Assembly (NCBI GenBank): GCA_945903635.1
Contig: CAMDOT010000001.1
Location: 1 to 64,000, forward strand
DNA: 64,000 nucleotides
Direction of reading: 5' to 3'
Source of the DNA: Rhizobium sp. Q54
GTDB lineage: Bacteria > Pseudomonadota > Alphaproteobacteria > Reyranellales > Reyranellaceae
Under the pieces are notes generated by a model. It saw nothing but the letters and a program-made list of their open reading frames with translations, did not search any database and was not told where the DNA came from. Both the position numbers and the translations under genes were made by a program. This document shows positions 36,343 to 46,447 of the stretch, in pieces. The stretch's first letter is position 1; each line of letters begins with the position of its first letter.

Positions 36343-39300
36343 ATGAAGCTCACCCAGATCGCGGTCGACAATCCGGTCTTCGCCACCATGATGATGGTGG
36401 CGCTGCTGGTGATGGGCCTGTTCTCCTACCGCCAGCTCGGCGTCGACCAGTTCCCCAACGTCGACTTCCCGATCGTGGTGGTCACCACCGAGTATCCCGG
36501 GGCATCACCCGAGACGGTCGAGACCGAGATCAGCCGCAAGATCGAGGAATCGGTCAACGCCATCGCCGGCCTCAAGACACTGACCTCGCGCTCGCTCGAG
36601 GGCCGCTCGATCGTCATCGCCGAGTTCGAGCTGTCGGTTCAGTCGTCCGTCGCCCTGCAGGACGTGCGCGAAAAGGTCCAGCAGGTCCGCGCCACCTTCA
36701 AGCCCGAGGTCAAGGAACCGCTGATCCAGCGCTTCAACCCCGACGATCAGCCGATCGTGTCGATCGCCGTGCGCTCCGACATCCGCTCGGTGCGCGACCT
36801 GACGACGCTCGCCGACCAGATCATCGTCAAGCGCCTGCAGACCGTGCGCGACGTCGGCCGCGCCACCATCGCCGGCGGCGTCAAGCGCCAGATCAACATC
36901 GAGATCGATCCCGGCCGGATGCATTCACTGCGCGTTGGCGTCAACGACATCATGCGAGCGGTCAAGGACGAGAACCAGAACTTCCCCGCCGGCAACGTGG
37001 CGCGCGGCAACGACGACCGCATCATCGAGGTCACCGGCCGCATCGGCGAACCGGGGCATTTCGCCGACCTGATCGTGGCCCGGCGCGGCCTGGCGCCGGT
37101 CTATCTGCGCCAAATCGCGACGGTGGTCGACGGGCAGCAGGAGCGGGAGAACGTCGCCACGCTGAACGGCGAACGGGCGCTGGCCATCGACGTGGTCAAG
37201 ACTCAGGGCTCCAACACCATCGAGGTCGCCCGCGGCGTCCGCCGGGCGGTCGCCGAGCTGCAGCCCGCCCTGCCGCCCGACGTCAAGCTCGAGATCGTCC
37301 GTGACAGCTCGCGCGGCATCCAGAATTCGGTCAGCAACGTCCAGCAGACGATGGTCGAGGGCGGCCTGCTCACGATCGCCATCGTGTTCCTGTTCCTGCA
37401 CTCGTGGCGCAGCACGGTGATCACCGGCCTGGCACTGCCGATCTCCGTGTTCGGCGCCTTCATGGTGATGGCGGCGTTCGGTTTCACCCTGAATGTGCTG
37501 ACCCTGATGGCGCTCAGCCTCGCCATCGGCATCCTCATCGACGACGCCATCGTGGTGCGCGAGAACATCATGCGCCACATCGGCTTCGGCAAGACACACC
37601 GTCAGGCGGCAATCGACGGCACCAACGAGATTGGGCTGGCGGTGCTGGCGACCACCTTCTGCATCGTCGCGGTCTTCCTGCCGGTTGCCTTCATGGGCGG
37701 CATCATCGGCCGCTTCTTCTTCCAGTTCGGCGTCATGGTGTCGGCGGCGGTACTGATCTCGCTGTTCGTGTCCTTCACGCTCGACCCCATGCTGTCGAGC
37801 ATCTGGTACGACCCGCAGGCCCACGGCACCGGCCGTTTCGCCCGCATCGTGAACGGCGCCCAGGACCACGCCAACCGGGTCTATCGCTCGATCCTAGGCT
37901 GGTCGCTGCGCTGGCCCAAGATCACCCTGCTGATCGCGCTCGGCACCTTCCTCGGGAGCTTCGCCCTACCGAAATACATCGGCTTCGAGTTCGTGCCTCA
38001 GGCCGACCTCGGCGAGCAGGTCGTGAGCATCGAGACGCCGGTCGGCTCGTCGCTCGAGTACACCACGGCCAAGCTCAATCAGGTCGACGCCGCGGTGCGG
38101 GAATTTCCCGAGGTCGACTACACCTACGGCACGGTCAATACCGGCTATGCCAACGGCAAGAACCAGGCGAGCCTCTATCTCCGCCTAAAACCCATCAAGG
38201 ACCGCAAGCGCTCGCCCGAGCAGCTTGCCCAGCCGATCCGCGAACGGCTGGCCGGCATCCCCGGCGTCCTGGTGTCGATCAACATTCCCGGCGGCCCCGG
38301 CGGCGGCGTGCAGAAGCAGCTCCAGCTCTCGCTGCAGGGCCCCGACACCGCCGTCCTCGACAGGCTGTCCCAGGAGGTGATGCTGCGCGCCGCCGCCATC
38401 CCGGGGATGGTCGACCTCGACCGCAATCTGAAGGCCGCCAAGCCGGTCCTGTCGGTACGGCTGCGCCGCGAGGCGGCATCAGACCTTGGCCTCGGCTCGG
38501 CCCAGGTGGCGCAGTCGTTGCGGCCGCTGTTCGCCGGCGACGAAACCAGCCTATGGCGCGCGCCCGACGGCGAAAACTACACCGTCATGGTCCGCCTGCC
38601 TATCGACGAACGCACCGGCGTCGCCGACCTGCAACGCATCTGGTTCACTGCCGGCACCGAGCCGAACGGCCTGCCGCGAATGGTCCACATCGCCCAGATT
38701 GCCGATATCGTCGACGATGTCGGCGCCTCGCAGATCAACCGCCGCGACCTCAACCGCGAGGTCCAGATCACCGCCAACGTCTCGGGCCGGTCGAGCGGCG
38801 AAGTCAGCAGCGATCTGCAGAAGATCCTGGCCGACACCAAACTGCCGCCAGGCTATCGCTTCGTCTTCGGTGGCTCGACCAAGGACATGGCCGAAAGCGC
38901 CGCCTATGCCGGCCAGGCGCTCCTGCTCGCCGTCATCCTGATCTACCTGATCCTCGCCTCGCAGTTCGGCAGCTTCCTGCAGCCGCTGGCGATCATGATG
39001 TCGCTGCCGATGTCGCTGATCGGCGTATTCCTGGGGCTGCTGATCGCCGGCACGACGCTCAACATCTTCAGCGCCATCGGCTTCATCATGCTGATGGGCC
39101 TCGTCACCAAGAACGCCATCTTGCTGGTCGATTTCTTCAACCAGGCGCGCGCCCGTGACGTGCCGGTCAACGAGGCCCTGCTCGAGGCCGGGACGATCCG
39201 GCTGCGGCCGATCCTGATGACCACGCTCGCCATGGTGTTCGGCATGATGCCGCTGGCCCTCGGCCTGGGCGAAGGCGCCAGCCAGCGCGCGCCGATGGCG

Positions 39301-39456
39301 CATGCGGTGATCGGCGGCCTGATCAGCTCGACCCTGCTCACCCTGGTCGTGGTGCCAGTGGTCCTGGTCTATATCGACCGGGTCGGCGCCTGGAGCCGGA
39401 AGCGCTTCAGCCGGTCGGCCGACGACTTGGCGCGGACGCACAAGCCTGCGGAATAG
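36343..39456 (+). CDS. RND efflux permease (HAE1/AcrB-type)
   Basis: 1037 residues, the full 12-span RND length. Begins LTQIAVDNPVFATMMMVALLV; the proton-relay aspartate pair is in LAIGILIDDAIVVRENIM (TM4), and TM10-11 carry FSAIGFIMLMGLVTKNAILLVD. Periplasmic porter domains lie at ~40-330 and ~560-860. It exports hydrophobic or amphiphilic compounds using proton flow. The substrate is not predictable, but a multidrug role is likely given the TetR-adaptor-pump order. A small hairpin (39478-39491) follows the gene. (TM10-11 motif is split by the 20-residue limit: FSAIGFIMLMG, LVTKNAILLVD.). Confidence 0.94.
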   Translation: MKLTQIAVDNPVFATMMMVALLVMGLFSYRQLGVDQFPNVDFPIVVVTTEYPGASPETVETEISRKIEESVNAIAGLKTLTSRSLEGRSIVIAEFELSVQSSVALQDVREKVQQVRATFKPEVKEPLIQRFNPDDQPIVSIAVRSDIRSVRDLTTLADQIIVKRLQTVRDVGRATIAGGVKRQINIEIDPGRMHSLRVGVNDIMRAVKDENQNFPAGNVARGNDDRIIEVTGRIGEPGHFADLIVARRGLAPVYLRQIATVVDGQQERENVATLNGERALAIDVVKTQGSNTIEVARGVRRAVAELQPALPPDVKLEIVRDSSRGIQNSVSNVQQTMVEGGLLTIAIVFLFLHSWRSTVITGLALPISVFGAFMVMAAFGFTLNVLTLMALSLAIGILIDDAIVVRENIMRHIGFGKTHRQAAIDGTNEIGLAVLATTFCIVAVFLPVAFMGGIIGRFFFQFGVMVSAAVLISLFVSFTLDPMLSSIWYDPQAHGTGRFARIVNGAQDHANRVYRSILGWSLRWPKITLLIALGTFLGSFALPKYIGFEFVPQADLGEQVVSIETPVGSSLEYTTAKLNQVDAAVREFPEVDYTYGTVNTGYANGKNQASLYLRLKPIKDRKRSPEQLAQPIRERLAGIPGVLVSINIPGGPGGGVQKQLQLSLQGPDTAVLDRLSQEVMLRAAAIPGMVDLDRNLKAAKPVLSVRLRREAASDLGLGSAQVAQSLRPLFAGDETSLWRAPDGENYTVMVRLPIDERTGVADLQRIWFTAGTEPNGLPRMVHIAQIADIVDDVGASQINRRDLNREVQITANVSGRSSGEVSSDLQKILADTKLPPGYRFVFGGSTKDMAESAAYAGQALLLAVILIYLILASQFGSFLQPLAIMMSLPMSLIGVFLGLLIAGTTLNIFSAIGFIMLMGLVTKNAILLVDFFNQARARDVPVNEALLEAGTIRLRPILMTTLAMVFGMMPLALGLGEGASQRAPMAHAVIGGLISSTLLTLVVVPVVLVYIDRVGAWSRKRFSRSADDLARTHKPAE

Positions 39457-39510
39457 CTGCCCGGCACGGATTTAGGCTCGTGCTGGCACGAATCGCGCTA
39501 TGCTTGATTT

Positions 39511-40689
39511 ATGCCCGATGACGCTCCGACGATCGGCCTGCGTGTCGTCGAAACACTCGCCGCGATCGATCCGCTCCAGTGGGACGCCTGCGCGTTGGCC
39601 CCGGGATCGGGCGGCAATCCGTTCCTGAGCTATCGCTTCCTGAAGGCGCTGGAGGACTCGAAGTCGGTCGGCCGGCGCACCGGCTGGCAGCCGCAATATC
39701 TGCTGGCGGAGGACCTTGAACACGGGCTGCTGGGCGCCGTGCCCCTCTACGTGAAGGGTCACTCTCAGGGCGAATATGTCTTCGACCACGGCTGGGCCCA
39801 GGCTTTCGAGCGCGCCGGCGGCCGCTACTACCCCAAGCTCCAGGCCGCGATTCCCTTCACGCCGGTGCCGGGGCCGCGCCTGTTCGCCCGCCCCGGCCCG
39901 CTCGCCGACGGCGTGCGCGATGCTCTGATCGACATGCTGGCCAAGATCGCCGGCGACAACGGCATCAGCTCCGTACACGCCACTTTCTGCACCGAAGCCG
40001 AGTGGAAGCGCTTCGGCGAGCACGGCTGGCTGCTGCGCCTGGGGCAACAGTTCCATTGGCGCAACGACGGTTACCGAACATTCGACGATTTCCTGGCCGC
40101 CCTCTCCTCCCGAAAGCGCAAGGCGATCCGCAAGGAGCGCGAGGCGGTGCGGCGCGAGGGATTGACTATCCGCGCGCTGAGCGGCGATGAGATCAGGCCG
40201 GAGCACTGGGATGCCTTTTTCGCCTTCTACATGGATACCGGCGGCCGCAAGTGGGGCACGCCCTATCTGACGCGTGCCTTCTTCGATGTCCTGGGCTCGA
40301 CCATGGCCGACAGCGTGGTGCTGGTGATGGCCGAGGCCGATGGTCGGCCGGTCGGCGGCGCGCTCAATCTCAAGGGCGACGATACGCTGTACGGCCGTTA
40401 TTGGGGTTGCCTGGAAAGTCACGCCTTCCTGCATTTCGAGGCTTGCTACTATCAGGCGATCGACTACGCCGTCGCCCACGGCCTCCAGCGCGTCGAAGCC
40501 GGCGCCCAAGGCGACCACAAGATCCAGCGTGGCTATCTTCCAGTGCCGACCTATTCGGCGCACTGGATCCCCGACCCGTCCTTCCGCCGCGCCGTCGCCG
40601 ACTATCTCAGCCGCGAGCGGCCGGCGGTCGAGCAGGAGATCGAGGGGTTGATGCAGTACTCGCCGTTCAAGAAAGAGAACGAGGGCTGA
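39511..40689 (+). CDS. FemAB/GNAT-like acyltransferase (DUF482, 'peptidogalycan biosynthesis' family)
   Basis: 392 residues, soluble. COG3146 features: NPFLSYRFLKALEDSKSVG, PLYVKGHSQGEYVFDHGWA, the basic RKRKAIRKEREAVRREGL segment and a GNAT-like second half ending GAQGDHKIQRGYLPVPTYSAHW. The family resembles FemAB/GNAT enzymes that transfer an aminoacyl or acyl group; the reaction is not established. It has its own possible -10 (TATGCT near 39499). Convergent with the clpS-clpA transcript. Confidence 0.85.
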   Translation: MPDDAPTIGLRVVETLAAIDPLQWDACALAPGSGGNPFLSYRFLKALEDSKSVGRRTGWQPQYLLAEDLEHGLLGAVPLYVKGHSQGEYVFDHGWAQAFERAGGRYYPKLQAAIPFTPVPGPRLFARPGPLADGVRDALIDMLAKIAGDNGISSVHATFCTEAEWKRFGEHGWLLRLGQQFHWRNDGYRTFDDFLAALSSRKRKAIRKEREAVRREGLTIRALSGDEIRPEHWDAFFAFYMDTGGRKWGTPYLTRAFFDVLGSTMADSVVLVMAEADGRPVGGALNLKGDDTLYGRYWGCLESHAFLHFEACYYQAIDYAVAHGLQRVEAGAQGDHKIQRGYLPVPTYSAHWIPDPSFRRAVADYLSRERPAVEQEIEGLMQYSPFKKENEG

Positions 40690-40693
40690 CGCC

Positions 40694-40882
40694 CTACTTG
40701 CCGCTCATCAGGATGCCCAGGAAGAAGACAACAAAGAAGACGACATACTCCGTCGTGTCGAGCCACGAGAACGCTAGTCCCCGCCATCCGCTTCGTTCGA
40801 TGATGAAAAGGACGGCACCAAACACCGCGGTGGCAAGCACCGCGGCGCGGAGCGCAACCCAGAGCGGCCGGAAAGCGCTCAC
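40694..40882 (-). CDS. Small two-span membrane protein coupled to clpA
   Basis: 62 residues with two hydrophobic spans (VALRAAVLATAVFGAVLFII and VVFFVVFFLGILM). Start is GTG at 40882, overlapping the clpA TGA by 4 bases (GTGA), so it should be translated by ribosomes ending clpA. No family recognised; the coupling suggests it is real and expressed with ClpS-ClpA. Confidence 0.55.
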   Translation of the reverse strand: MSAFRPLWVALRAAVLATAVFGAVLFIIERSGWRGLAFSWLDTTEYVVFFVVFFLGILMSGK

Positions 40883-43194
40883 TCGGCCAGCACGGGCTCT
40901 TGGCTGGCCGGCGGCAACGCACCGCGTTCAGGTGGCAGGAACTCGAAGACGAGCTTGGCGGTATCGCCCTGCCCGTCGACGTCGACCCGCACGGTGCCGC
41001 CCTTCGAGAGCTTGCCGAACAGAACCTCCTCGGCCAGCGGCTTCTTGATGTGCTCTTGGATGAAGCGGCCAAGCGGCCGGGCGCCGAACGTCTTGTCGTA
41101 ACCCTGCTCCGCCAGCCAGCGCCGCGCGCCGTCGCTCAGTTCGATGAACACCTTGCGGTCGGCGAGTTGGACCTCGAGCTCGGCCACGAACTTGTCGACG
41201 ACGCGGCCCATCGATTCGGGACCAAGGCTCGAGAACTTGATGATGGCATCGAGGCGGTTGCGGAACTCCGGCGCGAACATCCGGTTGATCGCATCGTCGT
41301 CCTCATCGTGCCGCTGCTCTCGGCCGAAGCCCAGTGCCGGCTTGGCGATGTCGGCGGCGCCGGCATTGGTCGTCATGCACAGGATGACGTTGCGGAAATC
41401 CACCGTCCGGCCGTTGTGGTCGGTGAGCTTGCCGTAGTCCATCACCTGCAGCAGCACGTTGAACACGTCGGGATGCGCCTTCTCGATCTCATCGAACAGC
41501 ACGACGCAATGCGGATGCTGGTTGACCTTGTCGGTCAGCAGGCCGCCCTGGTCGAAGCCGACATAGCCCGGCGGCGCGCCGATCAGGCGCGAGACGCTGT
41601 GGCGCTCCATGTATTCCGACATGTCGAAGCGGATCAGCTCGAGGCCGAGCAGGCGCGCGAGCTGGCGCGTCACCTCGGTCTTGCCGACGCCGGTCGGGCC
41701 GGCCAGCAGATAGCTGCCGATCGGCTTCTCGGGCGCCCGCAGGCCGGCACGTGCCAGCTTGATCGAGGCGGCGAGATGCTCGATCGCCTTGTCCTGCCCG
41801 AACACGACGGTCTTGAGGTCGCGATCGATGTTGCGCAGCAGCTCCGCGTCGTCCTTCGACACGCTCTTGGGCGGGATGCGCGCAATCTTGGCGACGATCT
41901 CCTCGATGTCGGTCACCTCGATCGTCTTCTTGCGCTGCTCGGGCGCGCGCAGCATCTGGGCGGCGCCGACCTCGTCGATCACGTCGATCGCCTTGTCGGG
42001 CAGCTTGCGATCGTGGATGTAGCGCGCCGACAGCTCGACCGATGCCTTGATGGCATCGTCGGTGTAGGAGACGTTGTGGTGCTTCTCGTAGACCGGCTTG
42101 AGGCCCATCATGATCTCGATGGCGTCGCTGACGGAAGGCTCCGGTACGTCGATCTTCTGGAAGCGGCGGACGAGCGCCCGATCCTTCTCGAAGTGGTTGC
42201 GGTATTCCTTGTAGGTGGTCGAGCCGATGCAACGCAGCTCGCCCGACTGCAGCGACGGCTTCAGCAGGTTCGACGCATCCATCGAGCCGCCCGAGGTCGC
42301 GCCGGCGCCGATGATGGTATGGATCTCGTCGATGAACAGGACCGAGTTGGGCTTCTTCTTGAGCTCGCTCAGCACCGCCTTCAGCCGTTCCTCGAAGTCG
42401 CCGCGATAGCGCGTGCCCGCCAGCAGCGCGCCCATGTCGAGCGAGTAGATCACGGAGTCCCTCAGCACCTCCGGCACCTCGCCGTCGACGATCTTGCGGG
42501 CGAGACCCTCGGCAATCGCCGTCTTGCCGACACCGGGCTCCCCGACGTAGAGCGGGTTGTTCTTGGTGCGCCGGCACAGGACCTGGATGGTGCGCTCGAC
42601 CTCGTGCTCGCGCCCGATCAGGGGGTCCACCCGTCCCTCGCGGGCTTTCTGGTTGAGATCGACGCAATAAGCTGCCAGCGCCTCGTTGCCCTGCTTGGCC
42701 GCGGCCTCGCCTTCCTCCTCGGAGCCGCTGACGCGGCGGGCGCGGGCGCGTCCCGGAACCTTGGCCTTGCCATGGCTGATGTAGTCGACCGCATCGAGGC
42801 GGGTCATCCCCTGGTTCTCGAGGAACGACACAGCATGGCTGTCGCGCTCGGAGAACAGGGCGACCAGGACGTTCGCACCCGTCACTTCGTTGCGCCCAGA
42901 AGACTGGACGTGAACGGCCGCCCTCTGGACGACACGCTGGAAGCCGGCGGTCGGCAGTGGCTCGCTCGGCGTCTGGGTAACAATGCCTTTCAGGCGATTG
43001 TCGACGAAGGTCTCCAGATCGTGCCGCAGACGGTCGATATCGACCCCGCACGACTTGAGAACGGGCGTCGCATCCTCGTCTTCCGTCATTGCCAGAAGCA
43101 GGTGCTCCAGCGTCGCGTATTCATGGCGGCGCTCGCCGGCAAGCCCGAAGGCGCGATGCAGGGACTTCTCGAGGTTCTTTGACAGCATGGACAT
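40879..43194 (-). CDS. clpA: ATP-dependent Clp protease ATP-binding subunit ClpA
   Basis: 771 residues; AAA+ unfoldase that feeds ClpP. N-domain with [19 protein letters not shown], first AAA+ module with Walker [16 protein letters not shown] and [10 protein letters not shown], second with [17 protein letters not shown] and the ClpP-binding loop region near the end. Length standard. Start 43194 (or 43188) follows GAGGTGG. It lies 41 bases after clpS, which hands it N-end-rule substrates. Confidence 0.97.
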   Translation of the reverse strand: MSMLSKNLEKSLHRAFGLAGERRHEYATLEHLLLAMTEDEDATPVLKSCGVDIDRLRHDLETFVDNRLKGIVTQTPSEPLPTAGFQRVVQRAAVHVQSSGRNEVTGANVLVALFSERDSHAVSFLENQGMTRLDAVDYISHGKAKVPGRARARRVSGSEEEGEAAAKQGNEALAAYCVDLNQKAREGRVDPLIGREHEVERTIQVLCRRTKNNPLYVGEPGVGKTAIAEGLARKIVDGEVPEVLRDSVIYSLDMGALLAGTRYRGDFEERLKAVLSELKKKPNSVLFIDEIHTIIGAGATSGGSMDASNLLKPSLQSGELRCIGSTTYKEYRNHFEKDRALVRRFQKIDVPEPSVSDAIEIMMGLKPVYEKHHNVSYTDDAIKASVELSARYIHDRKLPDKAIDVIDEVGAAQMLRAPEQRKKTIEVTDIEEIVAKIARIPPKSVSKDDAELLRNIDRDLKTVVFGQDKAIEHLAASIKLARAGLRAPEKPIGSYLLAGPTGVGKTEVTRQLARLLGLELIRFDMSEYMERHSVSRLIGAPPGYVGFDQGGLLTDKVNQHPHCVVLFDEIEKAHPDVFNVLLQVMDYGKLTDHNGRTVDFRNVILCMTTNAGAADIAKPALGFGREQRHDEDDDAINRMFAPEFRNRLDAIIKFSSLGPESMGRVVDKFVAELEVQLADRKVFIELSDGARRWLAEQGYDKTFGARPLGRFIQEHIKKPLAEEVLFGKLSKGGTVRVDVDGQGDTAKLVFEFLPPERGALPPASQEPVLAE

Positions 43195-43234
43195 CGGACC
43201 ACCTCGACGGAAAAACGAACTACTCTTCTTCGAA

Positions 43235-43654
43235 CTACTCTTTCTCCAACGTGCACTGGAGAGGGTGCTGGTTTTTGCGGGCGTAATCCACCGTTTGCGT
43301 CACCTTGGTCTCGGCGATCTCGTAGGTGTAGACACCGCAGATGCCGACGCCCTTCTGATGGACGTGCAGCATGATCTCGGTCGCTTCGTCGCGCGTCTTC
43401 TGAAAAATGTGCTGCAGCACGTCGACGACAAACTCCATCGGCGTGTAGTCGTCGTTCAGCAGCAGCACCTTGTACATCGACGGCTTCTTGGTCCGCGTCC
43501 GCGTGAGCGTCAGCGCCCCGGTCCGCCCGTCGTTGTCGCCGTCCCCGTCCTCGCGACGGGGCGGCTGTTGCGGCGGCCCTCCCGGCGGCTCGTTGGGCCC
43601 ACCCAGGCGGCTGCCCTCGAGGCGCCATTCGCTAGCGGTACGCGCAAAGACCAT
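43235..43654 (-). CDS. clpS: ClpS adaptor with long N-terminal extension
   Basis: 139 residues from ATG 43654. The core [28 protein letters not shown] and the tail [22 protein letters not shown] mark ClpS, which delivers N-degron proteins to ClpA (parts: [32 protein letters not shown]). The first ~55 residues are a low-complexity Gly/Pro/Arg/Asp stretch longer than in E. coli ClpS. A TTG at 43690 would extend the frame by 12 codons, but a TATAAT box (43690-43695) sits on it, so the ATG at 43654 is favoured. Aat in this window makes its substrates. Confidence 0.92.
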   Translation of the reverse strand: MVFARTASEWRLEGSRLGGPNEPPGGPPQQPPRREDGDGDNDGRTGALTLTRTRTKKPSMYKVLLLNDDYTPMEFVVDVLQHIFQKTRDEATEIMLHVHQKGVGICGVYTYEIAETKVTQTVDYARKNQHPLQCTLEKE

Positions 43655-43689
43655 CTTCCGGCTCAAACTCCCGATGGGAACATCTTTCA

Positions 43690-43695
43690 ATTATA
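43690..43695 (-). promoter_or_regulatory. -10 box of the clpS-clpA promoter
   Basis: Perfect TATAAT on the minus strand, 36 bases before the clpS ATG at 43654; no good -35 is seen. The predicted start of transcription near 43683 makes the upstream TTG start unlikely. Confidence 0.5.
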
Positions 43696-43716
43696 TAGGT
43701 AGCCTGGGCGCTTTCG

Positions 43717-44427
43717 CTACCTCGGCCGTAGCCCATCCTTCCCCACGACGAGCATCCAGCGGTTGGCACTGCCGGCGTGATACATCGGCGCGTTCCAATC
43801 GCGACGAAGATTGGAGGGCTCCAGCTTGCGCGGCCGGTTCACTGGAACCGGCACGTTGTCCCAGGCGAAAAGCCGCTCCGCGAATTTCACGCTGGCGAAG
43901 CCGTCGGTCGGATAGTGATAGGCCTGAAATCCCCAGATGCCGTTGCGGCAGGAGGCGACGGTCCACCAGAAGTCGTTGTCCGGCAGCCTCAAACCGTCGC
44001 GCGGAGGGCCGAAAGCCGCACTTGCCTCCAACAACCCTACCAATTCCCGGGTTTCGTCGGCACTCAGAATGCGTTCGCCGCGCTTCATGCTCCACGGGCC
44101 GAGCACATCGGCGGCACTGCCGATCGTCAGATTGGCGACATTGCCCTGATCGGCGAGCACACCGATTGTCATTCCGGCGACGCCGTCCGGCTGCAGAAAG
44201 ATCTCGTACGTCCGGACCTGCTCCTCGTAGAGGGCATTGTAGATCAGGCGGACCCGGTTTCGGCCGCCGGGCTGGCAGGCCGATCGAATATCGTTGGCAC
44301 CGACATAGGCGAACCAGTTGTAACTGCGCGAGATCGGTGGCTCGACGTTGCGGTCCGGCCGCTGAGCCGAAGCAGTAGTGGCACTGAACAGCGCCAAGCC
44401 GATCGTTACCGTGACCATCCACTTCAT
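43717..44427 (-). CDS. Secreted protein of unknown function
   Basis: 236 residues. Signal peptide MKWMVTVTIGLALFSATTASA; mature domain with two cysteines spaced at SACQPG and VASCRNG, perhaps a disulfide, and aromatic motifs SYNWFAYVGANDIRSAC and DNDFWWTVASC. No family recognised. Start 44427 has GGGGGA 6 bases upstream. It is transcribed towards clpS (22 bases between its stop and the clpS -10 box), so the clpS promoter lies just beyond its end. Confidence 0.6.
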   Translation of the reverse strand: MKWMVTVTIGLALFSATTASAQRPDRNVEPPISRSYNWFAYVGANDIRSACQPGGRNRVRLIYNALYEEQVRTYEIFLQPDGVAGMTIGVLADQGNVANLTIGSAADVLGPWSMKRGERILSADETRELVGLLEASAAFGPPRDGLRLPDNDFWWTVASCRNGIWGFQAYHYPTDGFASVKFAERLFAWDNVPVPVNRPRKLEPSNLRRDWNAPMYHAGSANRWMLVVGKDGLRPR

Positions 44428-44592
44428 CGCGGTCCCCCACATCGTTCCAAGCAGTTTCCGAACCAACTAGGGCAGCAGCACGGCGGGCGAAAGTTGCATA
44501 AGCTCACCGACTTTAGTATTGTCAGAGGAATTGCTCCTAACATCTTGGGGGAGCACAAGAATATTGACTTATAAGTAATGGCATAACTAGCG

Positions 44593-46020
44593 ATGACTTT
44601 CCCCCTTGAGCGCATCGCGGTCGGCCTGTCCCGGCTTGCCGTTGGTTTTCTTTTTGTTGCTGCGGTAGCCGCTCCGTCGACTGCCGATGCCCAGTCGGCC
44701 TCGACAAAGCGCGCTGTACCACCTTCCAAGGCACGCGCAGCCGCCAAGACCATCGCGACCAACCCCTCCTCGCCATGGGTCCCCAACCCGTCGGTTTCCG
44801 GCAAGACGGCCTACCTGATCGTCGATGCGACCAGCGGCCGGGAGATCTCCTCCGACCAGGCCGACGAACTTCGTCATCCGGCCTCCCTCACCAAGTTGAT
44901 GACGATCTACCTCACCTTCTCGGCCCTCGATTCCGGCCGACTGTCGCTGGGTGACTCTCTGCCGGTGTCGTCGACTGCGCTGAACGCGCCGCCGACAAAA
45001 ATGGGACTGCCGCCCGGCGGCTCGGTCAGCGTGCGCGATGCGACGATGGCGCTCGTCACGCGTTCGGCAAACGATGCCGCCATCGTGCTGGCCGAGGCTT
45101 TGGGCGGCGACGAGCCGAGCTTTGCCCGCATGATGACGCAGAAGGCACGCCAACTCGGCATGAGTTCGACCGTGTTCCGCAATGCCTCCGGCCTGCCCAA
45201 CCGCGAACAGGTCACGACGGCGCGCGATCTCGCCCGCCTCGCCAACGCCCTGCTGCGCGAATTCCCGCACTACTACGCGGTGTTCTCAATCCAGAGCTAC
45301 ACCTACCGCGGACGCCCGCTCGACAATCACAATCGCATGCTCGGCAACTATGAGGGAGCTGACGGCCTGAAGACCGGATACACGGTGGCATCGGGCTTCA
45401 ATCTCGTCATGTCGGCCATGCGCGACAACCGTCGCCTGATCGGCGTCGTGATGGGTGGCCAGAGCGCCAGCGGCCGCGATCGCCAGATGGCGGACCTGAT
45501 GGACCGTGGCTTCCTCAGCGCCCAATCCATGGGCGTCTCGCCCTGGACGTCGATCCGCAAGCCGCCATCGGCTCGCTACAGCGCCGCCCAGTTCGTGCCG
45601 GGCGCGGCCATCCAGGAAACTCCGCGCGCCGTTGTGGCGAAGGCCGAGCCGTCTCCCCCACCCGCAGCCACGCCGCAAGCTGCTGCACCGGCCCGCGTCG
45701 CCGGCCCTGCCGTTCCTGCGCCAGCCGAACCGGAGAATCCGGCGCTCGGCAGTTGGGTGATTCAGGTGGGCTCGTTCAACGAACCGCAGGCCGCCCAGCT
45801 TGCCCTGGAGCGCGCCACCGCCGCCCTGCCCAGCGCCATGCGCTCGAATGCCTCCGCGACCGTCGACGAGATCCAGATGGCGAGCAAGGTCTTCCACCGG
45901 GCACGGCTGACCAATCTCTCGCAGGAGCAGGCAGTCGACGGCTGCAAGCGTCTCGAGAAGCAGAAAATCTACTGCTCGCCGCTGCAGATTACTGCCTGGA
46001 ATACACCGGGCGCCCGCTGA
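44593..46020 (+). CDS. D-alanyl-D-alanine carboxypeptidase with SPOR domain
   Basis: 475 residues. Signal peptide to ~33, an Ala/Lys-rich linker, then the S11 penicillin-binding domain: catalytic serine in HPASLTKLMT (SxxK), SAN in VTRSANDAAIVLAEALGG, and KTG in GLKTGYTVASGF. After a Pro/Ala linker (~350-385) the C-terminal SPOR domain (SWVIQVGSFNEPQAAQLALE) binds denuded septal glycan. It trims stem peptides, probably at the division site. Start 44593 has no strong ribosome site. Its last 32 bases overlap the convergent cyclotransferase gene. Confidence 0.9.
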   Translation: MTFPLERIAVGLSRLAVGFLFVAAVAAPSTADAQSASTKRAVPPSKARAAAKTIATNPSSPWVPNPSVSGKTAYLIVDATSGREISSDQADELRHPASLTKLMTIYLTFSALDSGRLSLGDSLPVSSTALNAPPTKMGLPPGGSVSVRDATMALVTRSANDAAIVLAEALGGDEPSFARMMTQKARQLGMSSTVFRNASGLPNREQVTTARDLARLANALLREFPHYYAVFSIQSYTYRGRPLDNHNRMLGNYEGADGLKTGYTVASGFNLVMSAMRDNRRLIGVVMGGQSASGRDRQMADLMDRGFLSAQSMGVSPWTSIRKPPSARYSAAQFVPGAAIQETPRAVVAKAEPSPPPAATPQAAAPARVAGPAVPAPAEPENPALGSWVIQVGSFNEPQAAQLALERATAALPSAMRSNASATVDEIQMASKVFHRARLTNLSQEQAVDGCKRLEKQKIYCSPLQITAWNTPGAR

Positions 46021-46447
46021 AGGCGCGGCGCAGGCGCGCCGCGAAGGGCCGCTTGTGACGGCGCTGCCAGGTCGCGAGATTCCATAGTTCCCAGCTCGGC
46101 TGCAGGCGGCTATCGCGATAGCCCTTGCTGCTCTCCACGATTGGCTCGAACACCGACACCGTTACCAGCCTGCCTCCCGATCTGACTTTCAGCGGCACGA
46201 TCCGGTAGCCCGGCCCCTCGTAGGCCGTGAGATAGCCGACGTCGCGGGCGCTCAGGCCGCCGATGATCGCCCCAGGCACCTCGCCGCGGGGATCTTCAAC
46301 GACGACGGGATAGCTGGCACCCCTGGCTCGAAACCTCGAATGTCCCAACAGACTGGCCGGCACATAGGCCCCCGGCGGCAGCCGCCGCCCGAGAACGAGC
46401 GCGGTGACGTCATGGTCGAGAAGCGTCCCGTAGACGAAGAACCGCAT
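45989..46447 (-). CDS. Gamma-glutamylcyclotransferase-like (AIG2) protein
   Basis: 152 residues. Opens with the fold's signature [13 protein letters not shown] and contains VPGAIIGGLSARDVGYLTAYEGPGYRIV, with the catalytic-type glutamate in AYEG (parts: GGLSARDVGYLTAYEGPGY). Such enzymes release 5-oxoproline from gamma-glutamyl amines. The ATG at 46447 shares one base with the stop of the preceding phosphomannomutase gene. Confidence 0.85.
   Translation of the reverse strand: MRFFVYGTLLDHDVTALVLGRRLPPGAYVPASLLGHSRFRARGASYPVVVEDPRGEVPGAIIGGLSARDVGYLTAYEGPGYRIVPLKVRSGGRLVTVSVFEPIVESSKGYRDSRLQPSWELWNLATWQRRHKRPFAARLRRAFSGRPVYSRQ

Noticed and set aside
40900-43182. 760-codon plus-strand frame opposite clpA
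   Set aside because: Shadow frame caused by codon bias; ClpA is unambiguous on the other strand.
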